64,000 nt of DNA from Liolophura sinensis (taxonomy: Eukaryota > Mollusca > Polyplacophora > Chitonida > Chitonidae). The first letter of the stretch is position 1; each line of letters begins with the position of its first letter. A model generated the notes under the pieces. The model had not been told where the DNA came from. It did no database searches and saw only the letters and a list, made by a program, of their open reading frames with translations. The position numbers and the translations under genes are program-made. Positions 12,255 through 26,000 of the stretch are shown one piece after another. Where the stretch lies: positions 26,717,915-26,781,914 of the forward strand of contig NC_088297.1 in NCBI RefSeq assembly GCF_032854445.1. The letters are read 5' to 3'.

Positions 12255-14011
12255 TTCATGGGGCCTTATCGTACTGCAGGCTGCCAGGCGTTGATGGAAA
12301 GTCTCGCTTGTTGTTTAGCTAATCACCGCCCATCAACATTAAATGATGCGAATACGCCTTCACTTCGTGTAAATGTTGCTTTCCTTACCGGAAGTTTATC
12401 CCCGCATTCGGAAACCCTCCCCGTGTGTGTATCCAGTCATATCAGTGTGGTGCCCCACGTCCTGCTGCATCCGCATTAATATAAACACGTGAAACATTTA
12501 ACTGTTCGAAGAGCACCTCAGCGACTTTCTTTCTACGGACTGTTTTTCTGAAGGTCCTGACAATGGAATATCAATTTTTGTTGTATTACTTTTCAACTAA
12601 TCACAATGTAAAATCGTCAACGTTTACATTCTGGTGAGTGGGAAACCAGTTTGATGTATTCCGTGAGGAGGGTCTATAGGCTGGGCTATCTCAGACAATT
12701 GCACAAAATAATGCTTACATTTGCCATTTCATAAAAAAATTGTGTGTAGTATATTTCCTAGTGAAAAAAAAAATTGATTGATAATCTGCTCATTGCTGAG
12801 GCAACATGAAAACGTTAATAATGGAAATGCATAACTTGTTTGATAATTGTAAGTCTTAATTACTACCAAATGAAATTAGTAATAAATCAAGTGTGAAATG
12901 TATTCTTACAAAAACAAACATGTCTGTCAGTAATGTATACGCTTGTGTATAATAGCTGGTGTTTACATTGATCATTTGAATGAAACTAATATTTATGATA
13001 CCCGTGTAAAATATATTAAATCATTCACAAGGTACACATGTAGTACGGTACTACTGATACCGGGAGGAGCAGAGAAAAGCATTAAACACCAATGTTAAAT
13101 TTGGTGTTTCGTACGAAAAAGTAATGAAGATTAAATTAGAATCCAAACATTCCAATTCATTCAGTCCAACAAAAAAGCAAAGAAAAAGACCCCCCACCCC
13201 CCAAAAAGGACCATAATAAAAAATTAAAAGAAAAAATAAGTAAAGGTAGTTTTAGATACATGTACTTTTTCATTCCACTTTCTCATTCTGATTCGTGCAC
13301 AAAGTAGGTCAGTTTCAATCTGTAAAGGACCATCTGGCCCAGTTTATCTCCCCATGTTTTTGTTGTTGTTTTTAACATTTGACAAAAACCAAGTTGCTGG
13401 ACAGTGACAGTTGCTGGTCCGCGATCATGGTTGTATTGAGGTGAAGCTGAGGTACAATGTTGTGTTGTTCAAGTCAATCATGAGCTAAGCTATTTAGCGC
13501 ATATTATCTTTTTTTTGGCCACAATGTATCAAGTTGTACTACAGAAAATATAGTAGATCTTTCATAGGCATTGGGTAATACATGGAACTGAAATCTTGAC
13601 CATCATACTTGGTTGACCACAACAAGAAAAGAGACGGTATGCGGTAAATTGTAAACCAGAAATAATTCCAACACATTCTGTGTGACACTTCAGTAAAAAG
13701 TGGATACGATTAAAAGAAATCCTCGATCTATGATCCACCATTACTGGAAACAAAGTTTTGCGTTACCTGTATACTATATATAGTTGCAATGTTTGCCTAA
13801 ACGTCTTACATGTATCTTCCACAATGCAACTAAGTAATACTATATAGAACACTCACTCTGAGGTGCCTAGTTGGGTAAAACAAAGTCCACGTTTGATTGA
13901 CTGCCTGTACCCCTATTAGTCATTTCAGTAACTGGACTACCATGACGTTTCGTGGAGTTTTCTCCCGTGTAGAAAGGAACTCTTCAATTGCCTGACGAGT
14001 TTTTGACCAGG
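12255..14011. promoter_or_regulatory. Divergent ASAP-XRCC5 intergenic region
   Basis: About 1.76 kb separate the two start codons, with the genes pointing away from each other. The region must hold both 5' UTRs and core promoters, but no TATA box or initiator can be assigned from sequence alone. The ASAP side (12300-12560) is more CpG-rich. The middle is AT-rich with no feature. The XRCC5 leader sits around 13920-14011. Confidence 0.55.
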
Positions 14012-14026
14012 ATGGCGGCAACTAAG
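14012..14026 (+). CDS. XRCC5: XRCC5 exon 1
   Basis: Five codons, MAATK, followed by a GTGAAC donor. The start context is CAGGATGGCG. This small first exon is supported by the in-phase join to exon 2 and by the short N terminus expected in Ku80. Confidence 0.8.
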
Positions 14027-17000
14027 GTGAACTGTGTAACGAGTCTAACGACGCACGTTTCTGTTCATTAGATCTTCAAAGTTTTGTCAGAATATTTTAA
14101 ATCAGTAAAAAGTGCAGTATGGAAGTATGTGGCTGTCACATTCAGATTTACAATGAGAGCCCTAGAATTAAGACATTGATAAAGCACGAAAATTGGCGCC
14201 CAGGTGGCATAGATGATAAAATAAACTCTGTGTCCGCAAGAGTTGTGAAACTGGCATAGTTTAGAAGCTGAAGAAGCTTGTGTGATGTTTTTAATTTTGG
14301 GAATTTGAGGGAAGTGTTCTTTGTAGTGCTTATCTGTCAGTGTGACACGTCGTTCTGTGTTTTTGACACCCTGTCTTAGCATGGGGCGTTTGGTCGATAT
14401 CTGACAACCTAACTTGTAATTTGGGTGTGTGCCTTGCCCTAATGGTGAGCGCAATGATACTGGAGCCTCTCACTAATGCGCTTGCTGTGAGTTCAAGTCC
14501 AGCTCATTCTAGCCTCCTTTCCAATCATATGTGGGGTGGTCTGCCATCAACCTGTGGTTGGTTATGGGTTTCCTCGGCCCGCTTTCCTCCACCATAATGC
14601 AGGGCGCCATCAGTTTTAGCGAAATATTTTTGAGTACAGCGTAGCACACCAATCAAATAAGTTCTATTTTTTACTTATAAATGTGAAACTGTGCACATCC
14701 TGGCACATCTGGCCAATTGACTTTACTCACTTCTTGTGGAGGCCAGCAGGAAATGAGGTGAAAGACAACATGGGAAGGTTTAGGGAAATGAACAATAATG
14801 GGCATAGGTGCAGCTCTCTTTTTTTAAATATTGTTAAACATGGAGCTTCAAAGCAAAAGCTCATGCTGGCTTCCTCTCCTCTCTACGTGGTAAGGCCTGT
14901 CAGCAACCTGCAGTTGGTTGTGGATTTCCGTCAGGCTCTGGGCAGTTTCCTGCCATCATTATACTGGCTGCCGTCATATAAGTGAAATATTTTTGAGTAC
15001 GGTGTAAAACACCAATCAAATAAATAAATAAATCAAACAAAAGCTGCAGACATTGGGTAGCTCCAGTGCAATCCAAAATGAGGCTATATGTATATAACAG
15101 CATAGAAGGTGTCAACTGGAGAGGGGGAAATATTCAGCCATTCAACAATTTGGTTCATAACTTTATTTAAAATAAATAGGATTTTTGTTATTTAGATAAA
15201 TTTAATATGACCTGACCTATTGTATGAATGCAGGAAGCCATTGGAATTGTTCTGGATGTGGGTCCCTCTATGAATCAGGCTCCTCCAGGGGAGGAAACTC
15301 CTTTGCAGACGGCCATTGCAGCAATCACAATGATACTGCAGAGGAAGGTTGGTGACTGTAAAGTAGCCATAGTACATAATAGGCCACACTCTTAACAACC
15401 GTATAAATTTATATTCAAGACTCTTCTTAAAATAATTCCCTAAATGACCATAAATTCCGTCCATGGCTAACTCGGCCCATTTTTCCTGGCTTTTGAGAGT
15501 TCTGTTGATTTTAGAAAAGTGTTTTCAGGTTTATTTGGAACACGGGATTATCTTCTATTGGAAAATTGTGAGTTTCAGCACCAAAAATATTATTTTGTAA
15601 CATTTGTTTGCTTGTGAAAATGCACTTTTGTGGATGAAACTTTAGGTCATTTAGGGTATATGGTTTTTAATTACGGATACATAAACCCACCCTGCTCTAG
15701 GCACAGATACATTCTGTTTCCGTGTAGCCTTTGTAACATTAAATCACTGTGTGCATCAGTTCCCTAATACTTCAGTTTTAGGTTGAAACCTGGCGAAAGT
15801 TTCTGATTGGTTCTTATATATGAAAAAATGTACCAAAAGTATGTTTGTGATACTTCTGGAATGACTGCTGCTGAGGTGAATGGTTAGTGTCATAAAGTTA
15901 ACAGCAATGTGCTTAATGGGCATACAGCTTGTAAAACATTTGTCATATTTGTTAAAGTGACCTACATTCGTGTCTCGAGCCCATTGCAGAGGAAACTTTT
16001 GAATCAATTCACATGGATGAATCTTTTACTCTTGCTTGTAGTGATCATTTTTTAATACATGTACATGCCTTCAGCGATAAGCAATGGATTTTATGTTTTT
16101 TTCTTTTTTATTTTTATTTTCTGGAAAGGGGTGGAGGGGGCTCATTATTTTCAAGTTGTTTTTTTTTTTTTTTTTCTTGACATAGATGTTTGCTGAGTCC
16201 AAAGATGAGGTTTGCCTGGTGCTGTTTGGGACACAGAATACTGACAACCCATTGGCTAACGGAGATTGCTATGAGAACATTGTTGTGGCGCGAACTCTGG
16301 GCATTGCCGACTTTGACCTCTTACAGATGGTACAAAATGATATCACAACCAGCAATGTCTCAGCAGACTGTATCCTTGTTAACAGAGTATACATTTACTC
16401 TGTCAGTTACTTTATCCATGAGGATATTTACACGTACACCCAACAGTGTCAGCAGATGGCACTTACTTAATATAAAGACTATGACCTCTTGTAGATTGTT
16501 CATTCAGTATGATGATAGTACACCCAACAGTGTCAGGAGAGGGTACTTACTTAATATAAAGTCTATGATCTCTTACATATTGTTCATGCAGTATGATGAT
16601 AGTACATCCAACAGTGTCAGGAGAGGGTACTTACTTAATGTAAGGTCTATGACCTCTTACATATTGTTCATGCAGTATGACGATAGTACACACAACAGTG
16701 TCAGCAGAGGGTACTTACTTAATATAAAGACTATGACCTCTTACATATTGTTCATGCAGTATGACGATAGTACATCCAACAGTGTCAGGAGAGGGTACTT
16801 ACTTAATATAAAGTCTATGATCTCTTACATATTGTTCATGCAGTATGACGATAGTACACCCAACAGTGTCAGGAGAGGGTACTTATTTAATATAAAGTCT
16901 ATGATCTCTTACAGATTGTTCATGCAGTATGATGATAGTACACCCAACAGTGTCAGGAGAGGGTACTTACTTAATATAAAGTCTATGACCTCTTACATAT

Positions 17001-20000
17001 TGTTCATGCAGTATGACGATAGTACACCCAACAGTGTCAGCAGAGGGTACTTACTTAATATAAAGTCTATGACCTCTTACAGATTGTTCATGCAGTATGA
17101 TGATAGTACATCCAACAGTGTCAGCAGAGGGTACTTACTTAATATAAGGTCTTTGACCTCTGACAGATTGTTCATGCAGTATGATGATAGTACATCCAAC
17201 AGTGTCAGCAGAGGGTACTTACTTAATATAAAGTCTATGACCTCTGACAGATTGTTCATGCAGTATGACGATAGTACACCCAACAGTGTCAGGAGAGGGT
17301 ACTTACTTAATGTAAAGTCTATGACCTCTTACAGATTGTTCATGCAGTATGATGATAGTACACCCAACAGTGTCAGGAGAGGGTACTTACTTAATATAAA
17401 GACTATGACCTCTTACAGATTGTTCATGCAGTATGATGATAGTACACCCAACAGTGTCAGGAGAGGGTACTTACTTAATATAAAGTCTATGATCTCTTAC
17501 AGATTGTTCATGGAGTATGAAGATAATACACCCAACAGTGTCAGGAGAGGTTACTTACTTAATGTAAAGTCTATGACCTCTTACATATTGTTCATGCAGT
17601 ATGGTGATAGTACACCCAACAGTGTCAGGAGAGGGTACTTACTTAATATAAAGTCTATGACCTCTGACAGATTGTTCATGCAGTATGATGATAGTACACC
17701 CAACAGTGTCAGGAGAGGGTACTTACTTAATATAAAGACTATGACCTCTTACATATTGTTCATGCAGTATGACGATAGTACACCCAATGGTGTCAGGAGA
17801 GGGTACTTACTTAATATAAAGACTATGACCTCTTACATATTGTTCATGCAGTATGATGATAGTACACCCAACAGTGTCAGCAGAGGGTACTTACTTTATA
17901 TAAAGTCTATGATCTCTTACAGATTGTTCATGGAGTATGAAGATAATACACCCAACAGTGTCAGGAGAGGTTACTTACTTAATGTAAAGTCTATGACCTC
18001 TTACATATTATTCATGCAGTATGATGATAGTACATCCAACAGTGTCAGGAGAGGGTACTTACTTAATGTAAGGTCTATGACCTCTTACATATTGTTCATG
18101 CAGTATGGTGATAGTACACCCAACAGTGTCAGGAGAGGGTACTTACTTAATATAAAGTCTATGACCTCTGACAGATTGTTCATGCGGTATGACGATAGTA
18201 CACCCAACAGTGTCAGGAGAGGGTACTTACTTAATGTAAAGTCTATGACCTCTTACAGATTGTTCATGCAGTATGACGATAGTGCACACAACAGTGTCAG
18301 GAGAGGGTACTTACTTAATATAAAGTCTATGACCTCTTACATATTGTTCATGCAGTATGACGATAGTACACCCAACAGTGTCAGGAGAGGGTACTTACTT
18401 AATATAAGGTCTTTGACCTCTTACAGATTGTTCATGAAGTATGAAGATAATACACCCAACAGTGTCAGGAGAGGGTACTTACTTAATATAAAGTCTATGA
18501 TCTCTTACAGATTGTTCATGCAGTATGACGATAGTACACCCAACAGTGTCAGGAGAGGGTACTTACTTAATATAATGTCTATGACCTCTGACAGATTGTT
18601 CATGAAGTATGATGATAGTACATCCAACAGTGTCAGGAGACTGTACTTACTTAATATAAAGACTATGACCTCTTACATATTGTTCATGCAGTATGATGAT
18701 AGTACATCCAACAGTGTCAGGAGAGGGTACTTACTTAATATAATGTCTATGACCTCTGACAGATTGTTCATGCAGTATGACGATAGTACGCCCAACAGTG
18801 TCAGCAGAGGGTACCTACTTAATATAAGGTCTATGACCTCTTACATATTGTTCATGCAGTATGACGATAGTACACCCATCAGTGTCTGCAGAGGGTACTT
18901 ACTTAATGTAAAGACTATGACCTCTTACATATTGTTCATGCAGTATGATGATAGTACACCCAACAGTGTCAGGAGAGGGTACTTACTTAATATAGAGTCT
19001 ATGATCTCTTACAGATTGTTCATGCAGTATGACGATAGTACACCCAACAGTGTCAGGAGAGGGTACTTACTTAATATAAAGAATATGACCTCTTACATAT
19101 TGTTCATGCAGTATGATGATAGTACATCCAACAGTGTCAGGAGAGGGTACTTACTTAATATAATGTCTATGACCTCTTACAGATTGTTCATGAAGTATGA
19201 AGATAATACACCCAACAGTGTCAGGAGAGGGTACTTACTTAATACAATGTCTATGACCTCTTACATATTGTTCATGCAGTATGACGATAGTACACCCAAC
19301 AGTGTCAGGAGAGGGTACTTACTTAATATAAAGTCTTTGACCTCTTACAGATTGTTCATGAAGTATGATGATAGTACACCCAACAGTGTCAGCAGAGGGT
19401 ACTTACTTAATATAAGGTCTTTGACCTCTGACAGATTGTTCCTGCAGTATGATGATAGTACACACAACAGTGTCAGCAGAGGGTACTTACTTAATATAAG
19501 GTCTTTGACCTCTGACAGATTGTTCATGAAGTATGAAGGTAATACACCCAACAGTGTCAGGAGAGGGTACTTACTTAATATAAAGACTATGACCTCTGAC
19601 AGATTGTTCATGCAGTATGACGATAGTACACCCAACAGTGTCAGGAGAGGGTACTTACTTAATGTAAGGTCTATGACCTCTTACATATTGTTCATGCAGT
19701 ATGGTGATAGTACACCCAACAGTGTCAGGAGAGGGTACTTACTTAATATAATGTCTATGATCTCTTACAGATTGTTCATGCAGTATGATGATAGTACATC
19801 CAACAGTGTCAGGAGAGGGTACTTACTTAATATAAAGTCTATGATCTCTTACAGATTGTTCATGCAGTATGACGATAGTACACACAACAGTGTAAGCAGA
19901 GGGTACCTACTTAATATAAGGTCTTTGACCTCTGACAGATTGTTCATGAAGTATGACGATAGTACACCCAACAGTGTCAGGAGAGGGTACTTACTTAATA

Positions 20001-23000
20001 TAAGGTCCTTTTTTGAAAAAAAAAAAGAGAAATTACCAAGCACAGAGGCTTGTCTGCAAAATCAGCCTAGGCCCTCGGCCTGGACGTTAGCACCTCTTAT
20101 AAGATAAAATCCACTGTTTAGCAAAAATTGTTTATGTAAATAAAAATGACAGACATCACCTTAATGTTGAGCTTTGCAGTGCATTTACTTTTTTAATGAA
20201 TCTGAGTGGTTTGTGTTAGTTTTGTTGACACAAACCCAAAGACGAGCAAAAACCCAATCTGTCTTAAAGAAATCTAACATCCGATTATTGTCTTTCAGTT
20301 TTTTTTTACACATCTGCACTTTCCAGCCTTTACCATGTTTTCAGCCGCTCCCTGGCCAGGCACAACTTTCCTGTCCCACCATTATTGCGCAGTTTGTTCA
20401 AAGCAGTGGTTTTGGTCAATTTTTAAACATTATCTCAAAGGTTGACTTCTGTGTGGAGATTTTAGGAGCACCAATACACGGAAAAACGTTCTTGTTATTA
20501 TGGAGTTACCTCCCCTCTGGTGATGAGAAATGGCGAAGTCGGTGATTAATAAATATGAAAGATAGAGCCCCCAAGATTTAATAATTTACTGTGATTATTT
20601 GAAAAAAGTGCTTTGGTTTTTTCAAAAAATCGTTCCACAGAAAGGCCCTGGATTCAACCCTGTATTTGAGTGATGTTTAATATTACTGTCCCATAATTGT
20701 GAGTTCAGAAATACAAAGGTCATATCTTGTGGTTTAATCTTTAATAGTCATTTATTTACACATATGTGTTATTCCTTCACTGTTGTTAACCAGTTGTGGA
20801 TGCTCTGATTGTGGCATTGGACCAGGTCATCAATGGCATGCAGTAAGTTATTATTTATGTCGTAGTCCTTGATATCGGGTGGGGGGTGGGGGGTGTTGGC
20901 CCTCCTCGTCTGTAGTGAGAGATACATCATGACTCATGTCATTAGCCTCTCACTAATGTGGTCACTGTGAGATCAAGTCCTGCTCATGCTGGCTTCCTCT
21001 CCGTCTGTTCATGAGAAGGTCTGCCAGCAAACTGCAGATGGTCCTGGGTTTCTTCCGGGCTCTGTCCAATTTCCTCTCACCATTTTGTTGGTTGTGGTCA
21101 TATGAATAAATAACCCGTGATGAGTGTTAACAGAGGGAAGGGAATGTTTGCTGACAGCCTTAACATGTGTGTGGAATAAGATAACCTTTGATGTGTGTTT
21201 ATAGAGGGAAAGGAGGGCGGGTGGGGGGGGGGGGGTGCTGACAGCCTCATCATGTCTGTGTTGTAAGATAACCTTTGATCTGTGTTTACAGAGGGAAAGT
21301 GGGGGGGGGGTGGTGACAGCCTCATCATGTCTGTGTTGTAAGATAACCTTTGCTGTGTGTTTACAGAGGGAAGTGGGGGGGTGCTGACAGCCTCATCATG
21401 TCTGTGTTATAAGATAACCTTTGATCTGTGTTTACAGAGGGAAAGGGGGGGGTGTTGACAGCTTCATCATGTCTGTGTTATAAGATAAGCTTTGATGTGT
21501 GTTTACAGAGGGAAAGGGGGGGGGGTGCTGACAGCCTCATCATGTCTGTGTTGTAAGATAACCTTTGATCTGTGTTTACAGAGGGAAAGGGGGGGGGGTG
21601 CTGACAGCCTCATCATGTCTGTGTTATAAGATAACCTTTGATGTGTGTTTACAGAGGGAAGTGGGGGTTGCTGACAGCCTTCTCATGTCTGTGCTATAGG
21701 ATAAGCTTTGATGTGTGTTTACAGAGGGAAAGGGGGGATGGTTGCTGACAGCCTCATCATGCCTGTGTTACAAGATAACCTTTGATGTGTGTTTACAGAG
21801 GGAAGGGGGGGGGTGCTGACAGCCTCATCATGTCTGTGCTATAAGATAACCTTTGATGTGTGTTTACAGAGGGAAAGGGGGGATGGTTGCTGACAGCCTC
21901 ATCATGTCTGTGTTGTAAGATAACCTTTGATCTGTGTTTACAGAGGGAAAGGGGGGGAGGGTGCTGATAGCCTCATCATGTCTGTGTTATAAGATAATCT
22001 TTGCTGTGTGTTTACAGAGGGAAGTGGGGGTTGCTGACAACCTTCTCATGTCTGTGCTATAAGATAACCTTTGATTTGTGTTTACAGAGGAAGGGGGGGG
22101 GGGTGCTGACAGCCTCATCATGTCGGTGCTATAAGATAACCTTTGAGGGAAAGGGGGGGGGGGGGGTGGTGACAGCCTCATCATGTCTGTGTTATAAGAT
22201 AACCTTTGATGTGTGTTTACAGAGGGAAAGGGGTGGGGGTGTGCTGACAGCCTCATCATGTCTGTGCTATAAGATAACCTTTGAGGGAAAGTGGGGGGGG
22301 GGGTGGTGACAGCCTCATCATGTCTGTGTTATAAGATAACCTTTGATGTGTGTTTACAGAGGGAAAGGGGGGGGGGGTTGCTGACAACCTTCTCATGTCT
22401 GTGTTATAAGATAACCTTTGATTTGTGTTTACAGAGGGAAGGGGGGGGGGGTTGCTGACAGCCTTTTCATGTCTGTGCTATAAGATAACCTTTGATTTGT
22501 GTTAACAGAGGGAAAGGCTGGGGGGGTGCTGACAGCCTCATCATGTCTGTGTTGATAACCTTTGATTTGTGTTAACAGAGGAAAGCGAGGATTTGCTCAC
22601 AAACGCCTCATCTTGTTTTCTGATCTTGGAGGAGAATTTGGGGACGATCAGATTGAGAAGATTATAGCAGGGATTCGAAACACTCAGACCGAGCTGAATA
22701 TCATGTAAGGAAATATGTTTTTTAATTTCAATGTATAGTCAATATATTAAAGACTTAATGTATGCTTCTTAAATTTGAGACACACTGAATTACGCAGACA
22801 TGTAATCCCAGTGATTTATATCTGTGTCACTTATATTTGTATCTACCAGTGACATTTGTGTGTCTTTGTGACATCTGTATCACCCAGTGACATCTGAATA
22901 TCCCCAGTAACATGTATTCCCCAGTGACATCTGTGTATATAGTGAAATCTGTATCTCTCAGTGACATCTGTGTTTCACAGTGATTTTTGTCTATGTATCT

Positions 23001-26000
23001 GTCAGTGAAATACCTATATCCCCCAGTGTCAGCTTTATCTCCCACTGACATCTGTGTGTCCCACTGACATCTGTATCTCCCACTGACATCTGTGTGTCCC
23101 AGTGACATCTGTATCTCCCACTGACATCTGTGTATACCAGTGTTTTATATCTGTGTATCTGTCAGTGATTTACACCTGTATCCCCCAATGACAGCTGTAT
23201 CTGCTATTGACTGTGTGTCCCAGTTATTTATATCTGTGTACAGTAACAGTTGTCTGTGTATCTCCCAGTGCCATCTGCCTGTGTTTCTCCCATTGACATC
23301 TCTCTGTGTCTCCCAGTGACATCTGTCTGTGGATCTCCCAGTGACATCTGTCTGTGTGTCTGACAGTGACATCTATGTATCTGCCAGTGCCATCTGTCTG
23401 TGTGTCTCCCATTGACATCTCTCTGTGTATCTCCCATTGACATCTGTCTGTGTTTCTCCCAGTGACATCTGTCGGTGTGTCTCCAAGCGCCATCTGTCTG
23501 TGTATCTCCAAGTACCATCTGTCTGTGTTTCTCCCAGTGCCATCTGCCTGTTTCTCCTAGTGACATGTTTGTGTATGTGTGTCTCCCAGTGCCATCTGTC
23601 TGTGTTCACCTCAGTGCCATCTGTCTGTGTTTGTCTCAGTGCCATCTGTCTGTGTATCTTTTAGTGCCATCTCTCTGTGTTCCTCTCAGTGCAATCTGTC
23701 TGTGTTTCTCTCAGTGCCATCTGTATGTGTTTCTCTCAGTGCCATCTGTCTGTGTTTCTCTCAGTGCCATCTGCCTCTGTATCTCCCAGTGCCATCTGTC
23801 TGTGTTTCTCCCAATGTCATCTGTCTGTATTTCTCCCAATGCCATCTGACTGTGTTTCTCTCATTGCCATCTGCCTCTGTATCTCTCAGTGCCATCTGTC
23901 TGGGTGTCTATGTATCTCGCAGTGCCATCTGTCTGTGTGTCTCCTATTGACATCTCTCTGTGTATCTCCCATTGACATCTGTCTGTGTTTCTCCCAGTGA
24001 CATCTGTCTGTGTATCTCCAAGCGCCATGTGTCTGTGTATCTCCCAGTACCATCTGTCTGTGTTTCTCCCAGTGCCATCTGCCTGTGTTTCTCCTAGTGA
24101 CATATGTCTGTGTCTCCCAGTGCCATCTGTCTGCGTTTCTCTCAGTGCCATCTGCCTCTGTATCTCCCAGTGCCATCTGTCTGTGTTTCTCTCAGTGCCA
24201 TCTGTCTGTGTTTCTCTCAGTGCCATCTGTCTGTGTATCTCCCAGGGCCATCTGTCTGTGTATCTCCCAGTGCCATCTGTTTCTCTCAGTGGCGTCTCTC
24301 TCTTTTAGTGACATACATCTCTCCCAGTGACATCCGTTTCTCCCAGTGCCATCTGCCTGTGTTTCTCCTAGTGACATATGTCTGTGTGTCTCCCAGTGCC
24401 ATCTGCCTCTGTATCTCCCAGTGCCATCTGTTTGTGTTTCTCCCAATGTCATCTGTCTGTATTTCTCCCAATGCCATCTGACTGTGTTTCTCTCATTGCC
24501 ATCTGCCTCTGTATCTCTCAGTGCCATCTGTCTGGGTGTCTATGTATCTCGCAGTGCCATCTGTCTGTGTGTCTCCTATTGACATCTCTCTGTGTATCTC
24601 CCATTGACATCTGTCTGTGTTTCTCCCAGTGACATCTGTCTGTGTATCTCCAAGCGCCATGTGTCTGTGTATCTCCCAGTACCATCTGTCTGTGTTTCTC
24701 CCAGTGCCATCTGCCTGTGTTTCTCCTAGTGACATATGTCTGTGTCTCCCACAGACAGTATCTGTCTGCGTTTCTCTCAGTGCCATCTGCCTCTGTATCT
24801 CCCAGTGCCATCTGTCTGTGTTTCTCTCAGTGCCATCTGTCTGTGTTTCTCTCAGTGCCATCTGTCTGTGTATCTCCCAGGGCCATCTGTCTGTGTATCT
24901 CCCAGTGCCATCTGTTTCTCTCAGTGGCATCTCTCTCTTTTAGTGACATACATCTCTCCCAGTGACATCCGTTTCTCCCAGTGCCATCTGCCTGTGTTTC
25001 TCCTAGTGACATATGTCTGTGTGTCTCCCAGTGCCATCTGCCTCTGTATCTCCCAGTGCCATCTGTTTGTGTTTCTCCCAGTGCCATCTGCATGTGTATC
25101 TTGCAGTGCCATCTGGCTTTGTTTCTCTCAGTGCCATCTGTCTGTGTATCTGTTATTGATATCTGTGTATCAAAATGATTTATGCTGATGTCTGTGTGTG
25201 TGTGTCTGTCAGTGGCCCAGACTTTGATGATGATGGTGATGATGGAGACGCTGGCGGAGCATCCGTCGCTGTGGTGAACGGTCAGCGTAAAGAGAAAACA
25301 CCGCAGCAGAAGGTAGGAGAGAAGATGGTCAAGCATATACTGGAGGAAGTGAATGGAGAGTGTTACTCATTCAAGTAAGTTTGCAGATGGAACTACTTAT
25401 TCAAGTACAAGTAAGTTTGCAGGAGGAACTACTTATTCAAGTACAAGTAAGTTTAGAGTAGGAACTACTTATTAAGATACATGTAAGTTTACAGAAGGGA
25501 CTACTCATTCAAGTAAGGTCGGCCCCGATAACTCAGTCAGTAGAGCGTCAGGGGGCTGTAGATCCAGGGTCAGTCCTGGGTCGGGTCACACCCTAAGACG
25601 TTAAGAGAAGAAATTGTAACTTCCTCGCTTGACATTCAGCATTAACGGAATAGTGGCTAAAACCCTGAGGACAAAAACCCCGGTGGACAAAATTCCCATA
25701 GTATTAATTAACTGACAAAACATGTCTGATAGTCTGACGAACATGATGTTAAATATTTGTTGATGGGAATTCATATAGTTTGACTTTTTCATCTAAAAAT
25801 TTGACATCAGAGCGTATCCCAGTCTGTCAGTTGGGCTTGACAGCTCCCCTCAAAAGCATTGTAGGCCTACACGTACGCTTCAAAACAGTTTCGCCAAAAT
25901 GACTCTCTGATGTCTCTAATATTATTATTGAATGCTTTTTGTCGAGCAAACATAAGTTCATCAGCATGGCATATAGGTTATGACTTACTACAGTCCACAG

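Larger units (their letters stand above)
14027..15233. other. XRCC5 intron 1
   Basis: Holds two SINE copies (listed). The minus-strand 128-codon ORF at 14068-14454 has no family features. Confidence 0.6.

Noticed and set aside
12150-12479. 109-codon plus-strand ORF
   Set aside because: Shadow of ASAP exon 1 on the other strand.
16190-20107. 1305-codon open frame
   Set aside because: It is the 84-bp array read in a non-Ku80 frame. The unit length is a multiple of three, which keeps it open. No domain and no start context.
20174-20545. 123-codon plus-strand ORF
   Set aside because: Intron sequence without any family feature; exon 4 follows in phase from exon 3 without it.
23228-25336. Dozens of ORFs on both strands
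   Set aside because: Products of the 24-bp array in intron 5.
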